A stretch of DNA of 15,051 nucleotides from Bacteroidota bacterium (GTDB lineage: Bacteria > Bacteroidota > Bacteroidia > Chitinophagales > Chitinophagaceae): contig JAEYUA010000192.1 in NCBI GenBank assembly GCA_023433755.1, positions 1 to 15,051 of the forward strand, written 5' to 3'. The first letter of the stretch is position 1, and each line of letters starts with the position of its first letter. Of this stretch, positions 7,306 through 12,709 are shown in pieces. The position numbers and the translations under genes are program-made. A model generated the notes under the pieces. That model was given only the letters and a program-made list of their open reading frames with translations. It searched no databases and had not been told where the DNA came from.

Positions 7306-7419
7306 CTGGTGATGTGGATGAGAGAATAGTGCCTCTACGGCCGCTCCTCAGGATGACAAGGGGTTTACTAAACTCCAAAATTTATCCGGCGTCTTGTTTC
7401 AGAACTCTATAACAAGTCG
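7306..7419 (+). repeat. Dispersed repeat, copy 1
   Basis: This copy starts CTGGTGATGTGGATGAGAGA, contains CCGCTCCTCAGGATGACAA in the middle, and goes on through an AT-rich part with AAATTTATCCGGC and TTGTTTCAG. It is about 114 bp long and is followed directly by copy 2. The unit encodes no protein. Confidence 0.75.
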
Positions 7420-7535
7420 CTGGTGATGTGGTTGAGAGAACAGTGCATCTGACTCCGCTCCTCAGGATGACAAAGGGTTAAGTATATTCAGAAATTTATC
7501 TGGCTTATTGTTTCAGGATTTCCAGAACAACATCC
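7420..7535 (+). repeat. Dispersed repeat, copy 2
   Basis: This copy has the same order of words as copy 1: CTGGTGATGTGGTTGAGAGA, then CCGCTCCTCAGGATGACAA, then AAATTTATCTGGC and TTGTTTCAGGA. It is about 116 bp long. It differs from copy 1 by many substitutions and small indels, so the duplication is old. Confidence 0.75.
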
Positions 7536-7630
7536 CTGATGGTGTTGTTTAGAGAATAGTACCACCGCCCCCGCTTCTCAGGATGATAAGGGTTAACTAC
7601 ATTCAAGGTTTATCCTGCATTTGATTCATA
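7536..7630 (+). repeat. Dispersed repeat, copy 3 (shorter)
   Basis: This copy starts CTGATGGTGTTGTTTAGAGA and contains CCGCTTCTCAGGATGATAAG and GGTTTATCCTGCATTTGATTC. It is more diverged than copies 1 and 2 and ends about 20 bp earlier. Confidence 0.65.
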
Positions 7631-7696
7631 GAAAATTTTTTGGCAAGAAAAAGCTTCTCCGACCTCTAACTTGTAAGCACCATTCTCTGATCAACT

Positions 7697-7760
7697 CATT
7701 GTCATCCTGAGGAGCGCCTCAGCCGCTCTGTTCTCTGGTACAGTAACCGCGCGACGAAGG
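7697..7760 (-). repeat. Dispersed repeat, inverted copy 4 (core)
   Basis: TGTCATCCTGAGGAGCG at 7700-7716 is the reverse complement of the core of copies 1 and 2. The similarity extends to CGCTCTGTTCTCTGGTACAG, which matches the CAGAGAACAG type start of the other copies read backwards. CGACGAAGGACC follows near 7752. Confidence 0.7.
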
Positions 7761-7837
7761 ACCTCATTGCACCACGGAGGGCATGCATCCTGAACCCGCC
7801 GGGTACACTTTGTTCTCTAACGAATGATTTGCGGGTG

Positions 7838-7853
7838 AAGGATCTGGTACGAT
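7838..7853 (-). repeat. Right arm of the 16-bp inverted repeat
   Basis: GAAGGATCTGGTACGA is the exact reverse complement of 7211-7226. It lies 37 bp beyond the stop of the following gene, in a region where two genes converge. The remainder of 7190-7889 contains no open frame that I would call a gene. Confidence 0.75.
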
Positions 7854-7889
7854 CTGCGCGCATTTCAAACATTTAAGGTAAATCGTCCA

Positions 7890-8996
7890 TTAATTAATAT
7901 CCTCGTTCTTCTTCAATTTTTCAATCGAATCACTCACATATTTTTTTGTCTGTTCATTTGGAGCCAGGGCCAGTGAAAGATTCGCGTATTTTAAAGCATT
8001 TTTAAAATCGCCATTGGCTGAATAGGCACGGGTCAATCCAAATAAAGTAGTGAACTGGTTGGGATTTTTTTTCAGGTTCATCTGGAAGATTTCCAGCGCT
8101 TCTTTGTTTTTTTTCTGTGCGAGGAGACTGCGTCCATACTGGTGCACTTCCTGCATATTGGCCAGAGGTAAGGCCTGTTTCATGATGGCATCCGCTTCGG
8201 CTGTTCTTCCCAATTTAGCCAGGATTTGTGCCTTGGTTGATTTTGGCCCAAATAGATGGCCACCTCCAAATGATGGCCCGGATGCAGAATCCGCCCACTG
8301 CAATGCCTGTTCAAGGTTCACATTGCGCTGCAGGCACCACTGGGCCGCCTGGTCCCAGGCAAGCCAGAAAAATCCTCTTTGTGTTCGCAGCTCATTCCGG
8401 AAAGAGGCAAGCTGGTCTTCAATATAATTGGTTTCAACGCGGAAGGGTATGCGCAGTTTTTCCCATTCAAGGGAGATGGTCGCGGCATTTTCTGCCTGGT
8501 CAGAAAACTCATAGTGCAACCATTCAACATTTTGATCCAGTTTCACTGGTTTCACTTTTACTCTCAGGGCATCTTCATTTTCATTGTAATAATAACTGCC
8601 CCATGATGAATGGTTGTTTGAAAAAATAACGGTTGATTCCGAAGGATCATAAGCAATGAAGATCGCATATTTGCCCGCTTTTAATGGTTGACCTTCCACC
8701 TTCACATCCCTGGAGAATTCTATTACGGTATTTTCATTGGCCCCGGCTCTCCAGGGAGCAGCTTTGGAAGAGCCGAAACCCTGGTCGGTAAAACCGGTAT
8801 GAACCACCTGTCCCCATAAGGCGCCTTCCCTCCCTTTCACACCCGGGCGGTCATAATGAATAGTAACATCTGCGAGGCCGATTCTTTCACCTACCATGGC
8901 CTTCTTATTGCCCCCGCTTGGCAATTGCGTCAATGTTATCTGCGCATGTGCAGTATAAAAAATAATGCTGGTCAGTACCAGTAAGAGCTTTCTCAT
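7890..8996 (-). CDS. Secreted DUF2911 protein with C-terminal TPR repeats
   Basis: The product has 368 residues. MRKLLLVLTSIIFYTAHAQ is a signal peptide with cleavage after AHA. Residues 20-185 match the DUF2911 pattern common in Bacteroidota: VTIHYDRPGVKGR, then WGQVV, WRAGANENTVIEFSRDV, LKAGKYAIFI, and FSNNHSSWGSYYYNENEDALRV. The C-terminal part (about 255-368) has helix pairs with TPR spacing, for example YGRSLLAQKKNKEALEIF and GLTRAYSANGDFKNALKYA. The biochemical role of DUF2911 is unknown; TPRs suggest protein binding in the periplasm. The ATG at 8996 is directly in front of the signal peptide. It converges on the trp-his operon. I see no good promoter match upstream, where short repeats fill the spacer. 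Confidence 0.85.
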   Translation of the reverse strand: MRKLLLVLTSIIFYTAHAQITLTQLPSGGNKKAMVGERIGLADVTIHYDRPGVKGREGALWGQVVHTGFTDQGFGSSKAAPWRAGANENTVIEFSRDVKVEGQPLKAGKYAIFIAYDPSESTVIFSNNHSSWGSYYYNENEDALRVKVKPVKLDQNVEWLHYEFSDQAENAATISLEWEKLRIPFRVETNYIEDQLASFRNELRTQRGFFWLAWDQAAQWCLQRNVNLEQALQWADSASGPSFGGGHLFGPKSTKAQILAKLGRTAEADAIMKQALPLANMQEVHQYGRSLLAQKKNKEALEIFQMNLKKNPNQFTTLFGLTRAYSANGDFKNALKYANLSLALAPNEQTKKYVSDSIEKLKKNEDIN

Positions 8997-9052
8997 AATG
9001 AAGTTTTATGATTAAATCTAACAATGACGGGGAAAGGAATGAGGGGATTTTC

Positions 9053-9087
9053 GTGAATGGTAATGGTGAATGGTGAATGGTGAATGC
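9053..9087 (+). repeat. GTGAATG heptamer array
   Basis: The array has four units of GTGAATG (9053, 9066, 9073, 9080) and one 6-bp unit, GTAATG, at 9060. It lies in the 210-bp spacer upstream of the DUF2911 gene and downstream of kdsA. Confidence 0.85.
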
Positions 9088-9088
9088 T

Positions 9089-9121
9089 CGTCCGCCAAAG
9101 TTTTAGCGAAGGCGGCGTGAA
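9089..9121 (-). repeat. REP-like hairpin element, copy A
   Basis: CCGCC at 9092-9096 pairs with GGCGG at 9111-9115. Read on the - strand the element is CACGCCGCCTTCGCTAAA followed by ACTTTGGCGG. It is closely similar to the element at 12645-12685 (CACGCC, then CCAGCCTTCGCTAAAGCT), so this is a dispersed hairpin family. Confidence 0.6.
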
Positions 9122-9169
9122 TATGTCACACTCTACCTTTCTAACGAGAAGCCGCTAGATTTGGGTTAA

Positions 9170-9206
9170 GCTAAAAGCCAATGGCCAATGGCCAAAAGCC
9201 AATGGC
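9170..9206 (+). repeat. GCCAATG heptamer array abutting the kdsA stop codon
   Basis: Units are GCTAAAA (9170), GCCAATG (9177), GCCAATG (9184), GCCAAAA (9191) and GCCAATG (9198), then GC, directly followed by the kdsA stop at 9207-9209. The same unit type occurs after trpB at 1445-1465. Confidence 0.85.
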
Positions 9207-10031
9207 TTACCCCACCACTGCCTTCCTGATCTTCACCAGTTTTACCAACAGCTCTTCCAGCAGGTCCAGCCTGAGCATATTGGCGCCGTCGCTTTTGGCG
9301 CAGGATGGATCGGGGTGGGTTTCAATGAAAAGACCATCAGCTCCGGCAGCAATGGCAGCGGAGGCGATCGTTCCAATCATCAGCGGGTTGCCGCCAGTAA
9401 CGCCCGAAGTCTGGTTGGGCTGCTGCAGGCTGTGTGTACAGTCCATTATCACTGGTACATCGGGTTGCTGCATGAGGGGAATATTCCGGTAGTCCACCAC
9501 CAGGTCCTGGTAGCCGAAAGTGGTGCCTCTTTCTGTCAGCATCACTTTATGGTTGCCGGTGTTATGTATTTTTTCAACTGCAAACTTCATAGCCTCCCCA
9601 CTCACAAACTGCCCTTTTTTTACATTGATGATCTTGCCTGTTTTACCTGCCGCGACAAGTAATTCTGTCTGCCTGCAGAGAAAGGCCGGTATCTGCAAAA
9701 CATCCACATAGGCAGCGGCCATTTCCGCGTCTTTTTCAGAATGAATATCCGTAACAGTAGGCAATTGAAAATGTTTACCTGCCTTTTGAATAATCTCAAG
9801 CCCTGTTGTATCTCCCAGTCCCGTAAAGGAAGAAGCGCTGGTGCGGTTGGCCTTGCGGTAGGAAGATTTGAACACGAGAGGGATACCATGCTTTTTACAG
9901 ATCGCTGCAAGTTTTTCTGCTGTTTCAAACACGATGGATTCACTCTCCACTACACAAGGTCCTGCCAGGAGGAAAAAATTATTTTTATCAAATACCTGCT
10001 GGCTGAATAACTGCTCAAGAAAAGGGGTCAT
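9207..10031 (-). CDS. kdsA: 3-deoxy-8-phosphooctulonate (Kdo-8-P) synthase
   Basis: KdsA condenses phosphoenolpyruvate with arabinose-5-phosphate to give Kdo-8-phosphate, a precursor of the lipopolysaccharide inner core. The 274-residue TIM barrel has normal length. Key motifs are LAGPCVVESE, FKSSYRKANRTS, TDIHSE, LQIPAFLCRQTELL, KKGQF, TERGTTFGY, MDCTHSLQQPN and ETHPDP followed by SDGANM. Cys26 in GPCVVESE, with the His of CTHSLQ, the Glu of ETHPDP and the Asp of SDGANM, corresponds to the four ligands of the metal-dependent class (Aquifex type); the metal-free E. coli type has Asn in place of this Cys. No other lipopolysaccharide genes are in the window. The gene ends directly on the GCCAATG array. 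Confidence 0.95.
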   Translation of the reverse strand: MTPFLEQLFSQQVFDKNNFFLLAGPCVVESESIVFETAEKLAAICKKHGIPLVFKSSYRKANRTSASSFTGLGDTTGLEIIQKAGKHFQLPTVTDIHSEKDAEMAAAYVDVLQIPAFLCRQTELLVAAGKTGKIINVKKGQFVSGEAMKFAVEKIHNTGNHKVMLTERGTTFGYQDLVVDYRNIPLMQQPDVPVIMDCTHSLQQPNQTSGVTGGNPLMIGTIASAAIAAGADGLFIETHPDPSCAKSDGANMLRLDLLEELLVKLVKIRKAVVG

Positions 10032-10056
10032 GGTGCAAAGATCGGGAGAAACGGGT

Positions 10057-10064
10057 CAAAGTTA
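10057..10064 (-). promoter_or_regulatory. Possible -7 promoter element for kdsA
   Basis: The - strand reads TAACTTTG, a full match to the Bacteroidota -7 element TAnnTTTG. It would give a leader of about 20 bases to the kdsA start at 10031. There is no TTG/TTTG at the usual -33 distance; that position is occupied by the heptamer array. It is a single pattern match and could be chance. Confidence 0.35.
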
Positions 10065-10130
10065 GTAGTCTGTAGTCAGTAGTCTGTAGTCAGTAGTCGT
10101 AAATTCAAAGTTGAAAGTTCAAAGTCGGAG
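10061..10130 (+). repeat. GTCnnnn heptamer array upstream of kdsA
   Basis: Ten consecutive 7-bp units stand in perfect register, including GTCTGTA and GTCAGTA (twice each), GTCGTAA, ATTCAAA, GTTGAAA, GTTCAAA and GTCGGAG. In the direction of kdsA transcription the array reads GACTnnn. The unit just before it (GGTCAAA, 10054-10060) fits too and supplies part of the TAACTTTG element. Confidence 0.9.
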
Positions 10131-10198
10131 GCTGTGAGAATGGAATGGGTGAACGGTCTCATATAAAATTGTGATGATAAATCGTGTTGAACTATTTT

Positions 10199-10206
10199 TA
10201 ATTTTG
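10199..10206 (+). promoter_or_regulatory. Possible -7 promoter element for the TrpF-like gene
   Basis: TAATTTTG matches TAnnTTTG fully. Transcription would start near 10213, inside the heptamer array, giving a leader of about 33 bases made almost only of heptamers. No convincing -33 element lies at the usual distance. Confidence 0.35.
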
Positions 10207-10245
10207 ACTTTTGACTTTTGACTTCCGACTTCCGACTTCTGACTT
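10206..10245 (+). repeat. GACTTnn heptamer array forming the leader of the TrpF-like gene
   Basis: Units are GACTTTT (10206, 10213), GACTTCC (10220, 10227), GACTTCT (10234) and GACTTAT (10241). This is the same family as 10061-10130 but in the opposite orientation. The A of the start codon ATG at 10246 begins at the last two bases of the sixth unit. Confidence 0.9.
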
Positions 10246-10905
10246 ATGCCCACTTATGCTCCCCGTGTCAAGATCTGTTGTATTGCTTCCAGGGACGAAG
10301 CCCGGTTGGCCATTTCTTATGGGGCTGCTGCACTGGGACTTGTTGCAAGAATGCCCAGTGGGCCTGGACCCATTGCTGATTCCCTGATCTTTGAAATTGC
10401 CAGGACCATTCCTCCGCCTATTGGCAGTTTCCTTTTGACCTGCGAAACAAAGGCGGCCGACATCATTCATCACCAACAGCGTACACATACCAATACCATA
10501 CAGCTTGTAGATGAACTGGAGGAAAAAGCCTATGACCAGATCCGGGCATCGCTGCCTGCGGTAAGGATTGTACAGGTGATCCATGTGCTGGACGAATCAT
10601 CGGTTGATGAAGCACTCGGAATAATACCCTTTGTGGATGCCTTGCTGCTTGACAGTGGTAATCCAAAACTGGATGTAAAACAACTTGGTGGCACCGGCAG
10701 GGTGCATAACTGGAAACTAAGCAGGAGGATCGTTGAACAGTCATCCATACCCGTATTTCTTGCAGGCGGATTAAATGAATCAAATGTGAAGGCCGCCATG
10801 CAGGAAGTAACGCCATTTGGTCTTGATCTTTGCAGCGGTGTGCGTACTGGTGGAAAGCTGGATGAACGGAAACTGGAAAATTTTATGAAACTGGTTTATA
10901 ATTAA
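10246..10905 (+). CDS. Divergent TrpF-family protein (phosphoribosylanthranilate isomerase-like)
   Basis: The 219-residue product has a TrpF-like TIM barrel. VKICCI carries Cys11, matching the catalytic base of KICG; ALLLDSG carries Asp136, matching the catalytic acid; GGTGRVHNW, FLAGGLNESNV and GLDLCSGVRTGGKLD are the later phosphate-binding and active-site loops. TrpF isomerises phosphoribosylanthranilate to CdRP in tryptophan synthesis. The second loop is unusual: instead of the SPR-type motif that carries the substrate-binding arginine it reads ARMPSGPGPI, and KICG is KICC. So the fold is clear but the substrate is open; it may be a second TrpF-type enzyme. It stands apart from trpB and trpA, and the DUF6265-type gene follows after 16 bp. 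The ATG at 10246 overlaps a heptamer array, so there is no Shine-Dalgarno sequence. Confidence 0.8.
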   Translation: MPTYAPRVKICCIASRDEARLAISYGAAALGLVARMPSGPGPIADSLIFEIARTIPPPIGSFLLTCETKAADIIHHQQRTHTNTIQLVDELEEKAYDQIRASLPAVRIVQVIHVLDESSVDEALGIIPFVDALLLDSGNPKLDVKQLGGTGRVHNWKLSRRIVEQSSIPVFLAGGLNESNVKAAMQEVTPFGLDLCSGVRTGGKLDERKLENFMKLVYN

Positions 10906-10921
10906 TACTGATCTTGTTGAA

Positions 10922-11377
10922 ATGAAAAAGTTTATTGTTCTCTTCCTTATAGCTTTTCCCTGCCTGGTAAAGGCCCAGTTCGGGCAAAAGGATTTTGCGC
11001 TTTTCAAAATCCTGGAAGGCAAATGGAAGTCGACTACAAAATCTGGTGCGCTGATAGAACAGTGGACGATCATGAACGATTCAACCATGACAGCAGTCAG
11101 CTATCGTGTAAGTGGAAAAGATACCATTCCACAGGAAACAGTTGTATTGAACGTGTCAAGAGGAAATATTGTTTACGCGCCAACTGTTCCCGGCCAGAAC
11201 CAGGGCAAGCCCATTCGTTTTTCTTTGATGAGTAATAGGAAAGGGAAGTACCTATTCGAGAATAAAAATCATGATTTTCCCAAACAGATCCTTTACGAAC
11301 CTACTGCATCCCGGTTGAAAGTTACCTTGAGCGGGGGAGGCAGGCAGGTGAGATTTGAGTTTCGAAAGGAGGAGTAG
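10922..11377 (+). CDS. Secreted DUF6265-like protein
   Basis: The product has 151 residues. MKKFIVLFLIAFPCLVKAQ is a signal peptide with cleavage after VKA, so it is exported. The mature part is a small beta-rich domain with LEGKWKSTTKSGALIEQW near its start, then MTAVSYRV, and the conserved-looking FENKNHDFPKQILYEP. This order (GxW, ExW, FENxxHDFPxxIxY) is what I recall for DUF6265, a calycin-like family of unknown function. It follows the TrpF-like gene by 16 bp and is probably cotranscribed with it, although one acts in the cytoplasm and the other outside. The gene ends at TAG 11375-11377. No strong terminator follows; CGCAAAG/CTTTGCG inverted words lie further down. Confidence 0.8.
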   Translation: MKKFIVLFLIAFPCLVKAQFGQKDFALFKILEGKWKSTTKSGALIEQWTIMNDSTMTAVSYRVSGKDTIPQETVVLNVSRGNIVYAPTVPGQNQGKPIRFSLMSNRKGKYLFENKNHDFPKQILYEPTASRLKVTLSGGGRQVRFEFRKEE

Positions 11378-11382
11378 TCAGA

Positions 11383-11508
11383 AACCGCAAAGGGCGCCAA
11401 GGGCCAACTTACTTTAAGCTAATAATTAATAAGCGCAAAGAAAACGCATAGCAAATTCGAATAGTCTTTGCGTTACTTCACAATCTGAAAAAGTTGGCTA
11501 GCAAAGCC
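11383..11508. other. Convergent intergenic region with CGCAAAG repeats and a weak hairpin
   Basis: CGCAAAG at 11390 and 11434 and CTTTGCG at 11466 belong to the repeat type also seen at 1475-1505; the last two can pair over a 25-base loop. On the - strand the imperfect hairpin at 11493-11511 (GGCT with AGCC, one mismatch further out) is followed by five T, so it could be a weak terminator for the threonine dehydrogenase gene. Confidence 0.35.
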
Positions 11509-11543
11509 GACTACAGACTACAGACTACCGACTACTGACTCTT
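11509..11543 (+). repeat. GACTACn heptamer array overlapping the 3' end of the threonine dehydrogenase gene
   Basis: Units are GACTACA (11509, 11516), GACTACC (11523), GACTACT (11530) and GACTCTT (11537). The stop codon of the - strand gene (11518-11520) lies in the second unit. The array is the same family as those at 10061, 10206 and 12509. Confidence 0.85.
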
Positions 11544-12486
11544 CCTGTTTCCTCAAATTCTCCAGCATATCTTTTGTCATCCCTGCCAGGTCAAACTCAG
11601 GTTTCCATCCCCATTCTTCCCGCGCCACCGAATCATCAATGCTCTGCGGCCAGCTATTGGCGATCTGCTGCCGGTAGTCCGGTGCATAGCTCATTGAAAA
11701 TTCCGGTATGTGTTTTTTGATCTCCGCCCCGATCTCTTCGGGTGAAAAGCTCATACCTGAAATATTATAGGAGGTGCGTGTATGAATTTTTGAAGCCGGC
11801 GCTTCCATCAGTTCAATCGTTGCCCTGATGGCATCTGGCATGTACATCATGGGCAGGTAAGTATCCTTCTCCAGGAAGCTTGTGTATTTTTTATTCGCAA
11901 GGGCTTCATGATAGATTTCCACGGCATAATCGGTAGTGCCGCCGCCGGGGGCAGATTTATAAGAAATAAGCCCAGGGTACCTGAGACTTCTTACATCCAC
12001 ACCATACTTATTGAAAAAATAATTGCACCAGAACTCTCCTGCATATTTGCTGATGCCATAAACTGTTGTGGGTTCAATGATCGTTTTTTGGGGACAGTCC
12101 TGTTTAGGTGAAGTGGGTCCGAATACCGCGATGCTGCTGGGCCAGTAAATCTTGCTGAGTTTTTCTTCCCGGGCAATATCCAGCACATTGAGTAATCCCT
12201 GCATGTTGAGATGCCAGGCAAGATTCGGATTTTTTTCACCGGTCGCGGAAAGGATGGCAGCCAGCAGGTAAATTTGTGTGAAGCCCTGCCGGATGACCTG
12301 CACATGGAGCATCTCCTTATTCATCACATCAAGGCTCACATAAGGACCGGTACCATGCAATAATGGGTTTTCTTCCCTGAGATCGGAAGCAGTTACATTC
12401 GCAGCGCCATAAATTTTTCTGAGTGCCAGTGTCAATTCCACACCTATTTGCCCGGAGGCACCGATGACAAGTATTCTCTCTTTCAT
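11518..12486 (-). CDS. L-threonine 3-dehydrogenase, short-chain (GalE-like) type
   Basis: This enzyme oxidises L-threonine with NAD to 2-amino-3-ketobutyrate, the first step of threonine breakdown to glycine or aminoacetone. The 322-residue extended SDR protein has the NAD-binding motif VIGASGQIG at the N-terminus, LAAILSATGE, the SSIAVFGP segment, and the YGISK catalytic pair (Tyr143, Lys147). RYPGLISYKSAPGGGTTDYA is characteristic of the GalE-like threonine dehydrogenases of Bacteroidota and animals, as opposed to the zinc enzyme of E. coli. A frame starting at 12498 would add MLRD; the ATG at 12486 is preferred because it stands right before ERILVIGA and a promoter-like TACATTTG overlaps the longer start. 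The last residues (SVVGSL) and the stop are encoded by heptamer repeats. No partner kbl gene is in the window. Confidence 0.87.
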   Translation of the reverse strand: MKERILVIGASGQIGVELTLALRKIYGAANVTASDLREENPLLHGTGPYVSLDVMNKEMLHVQVIRQGFTQIYLLAAILSATGEKNPNLAWHLNMQGLLNVLDIAREEKLSKIYWPSSIAVFGPTSPKQDCPQKTIIEPTTVYGISKYAGEFWCNYFFNKYGVDVRSLRYPGLISYKSAPGGGTTDYAVEIYHEALANKKYTSFLEKDTYLPMMYMPDAIRATIELMEAPASKIHTRTSYNISGMSFSPEEIGAEIKKHIPEFSMSYAPDYRQQIANSWPQSIDDSVAREEWGWKPEFDLAGMTKDMLENLRKQEESVVGSL

Positions 12487-12495
12487 ATCGCGAAG

Positions 12496-12503
12496 CAAAT
12501 GTA
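12496..12503 (-). promoter_or_regulatory. Possible promoter of the threonine dehydrogenase gene
   Basis: The - strand reads TACATTTG, a full match to TAnnTTTG. A TTTG at 12526-12529 (- strand), inside a heptamer unit, lies 22 bases upstream, within the range reported for Bacteroidota promoters. The leader to the ATG at 12486 would be very short. Confidence 0.4.
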
Positions 12504-12508
12504 TGAAA

Positions 12509-12613
12509 GTCGGTAGTTAAAAGTTCAAAGTCCGAAGTCAGTAGTCGGTAGCCGGTAGTCGGTAGTCGGTAGTCGGTAGTCAAAAGTTCAAAGTCGAAAG
12601 TTCAAAGTCGGAA
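12509..12613 (+). repeat. Long GTCGGTA-type heptamer array
   Basis: Fifteen units stand in perfect 7-bp register over 105 bp. GTCGGTA occurs five times; the others include GTCAGTA, GCCGGTA, GTTAAAA, GTTCAAA (three times), GTCCGAA, GTCAAAA, GTCGAAA and GTCGGAA. It lies directly upstream of the threonine dehydrogenase gene and in that direction reads GACTnnn or its variants. Confidence 0.92.
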
Positions 12614-12619
12614 GCGACC

Positions 12620-12709
12620 CTCTCACGTCTCACGTTCTCACGATCTCACGCCTCCAGCCTTCGCTAAAGCTACGGCTGGCAAAGCACGCCTCACATCTCA
12701 CGCCCTCAC
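12620..12709 (+). repeat. CTCACGn array interrupted by a REP-like hairpin (copy B)
   Basis: Around 12620-12652 a TCTCACG word recurs four times with steps of 7 to 8 bp. From 12654 to 12679 CCAGCC and GGCTGG form a stem around TTCGCTAAAGC; this is similar to the hairpin at 9089-9121. Then CTCACAT, CTCACGC and CCTCACC follow at 7-bp steps from 12690. The response regulator stop (12706-12708) lies in the last unit. Confidence 0.75.

Noticed and set aside
7190..7889. Insertion sequence or transposon with a transposase gene
   Set aside because: No frame of useful length or transposase motif exists. Only a non-autonomous element could be argued, because the terminal arms are inverted but no target duplication is visible.
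8050..8629. Overlapping + strand open frames of 125 and 133 codons inside the DUF2911 gene
   Set aside because: They are opposite-strand shadows of a gene with a signal peptide and recognised domain; their translations look like noise.
9170..9206. Terminator of kdsA formed by the GCCAATG array
   Set aside because: All units point the same way, so only short imperfect stems are possible, and no long T-run follows on the - strand.
12509..12613. CRISPR array
   Set aside because: The unit is only 7 bp with no spacers, and no cas gene is near.
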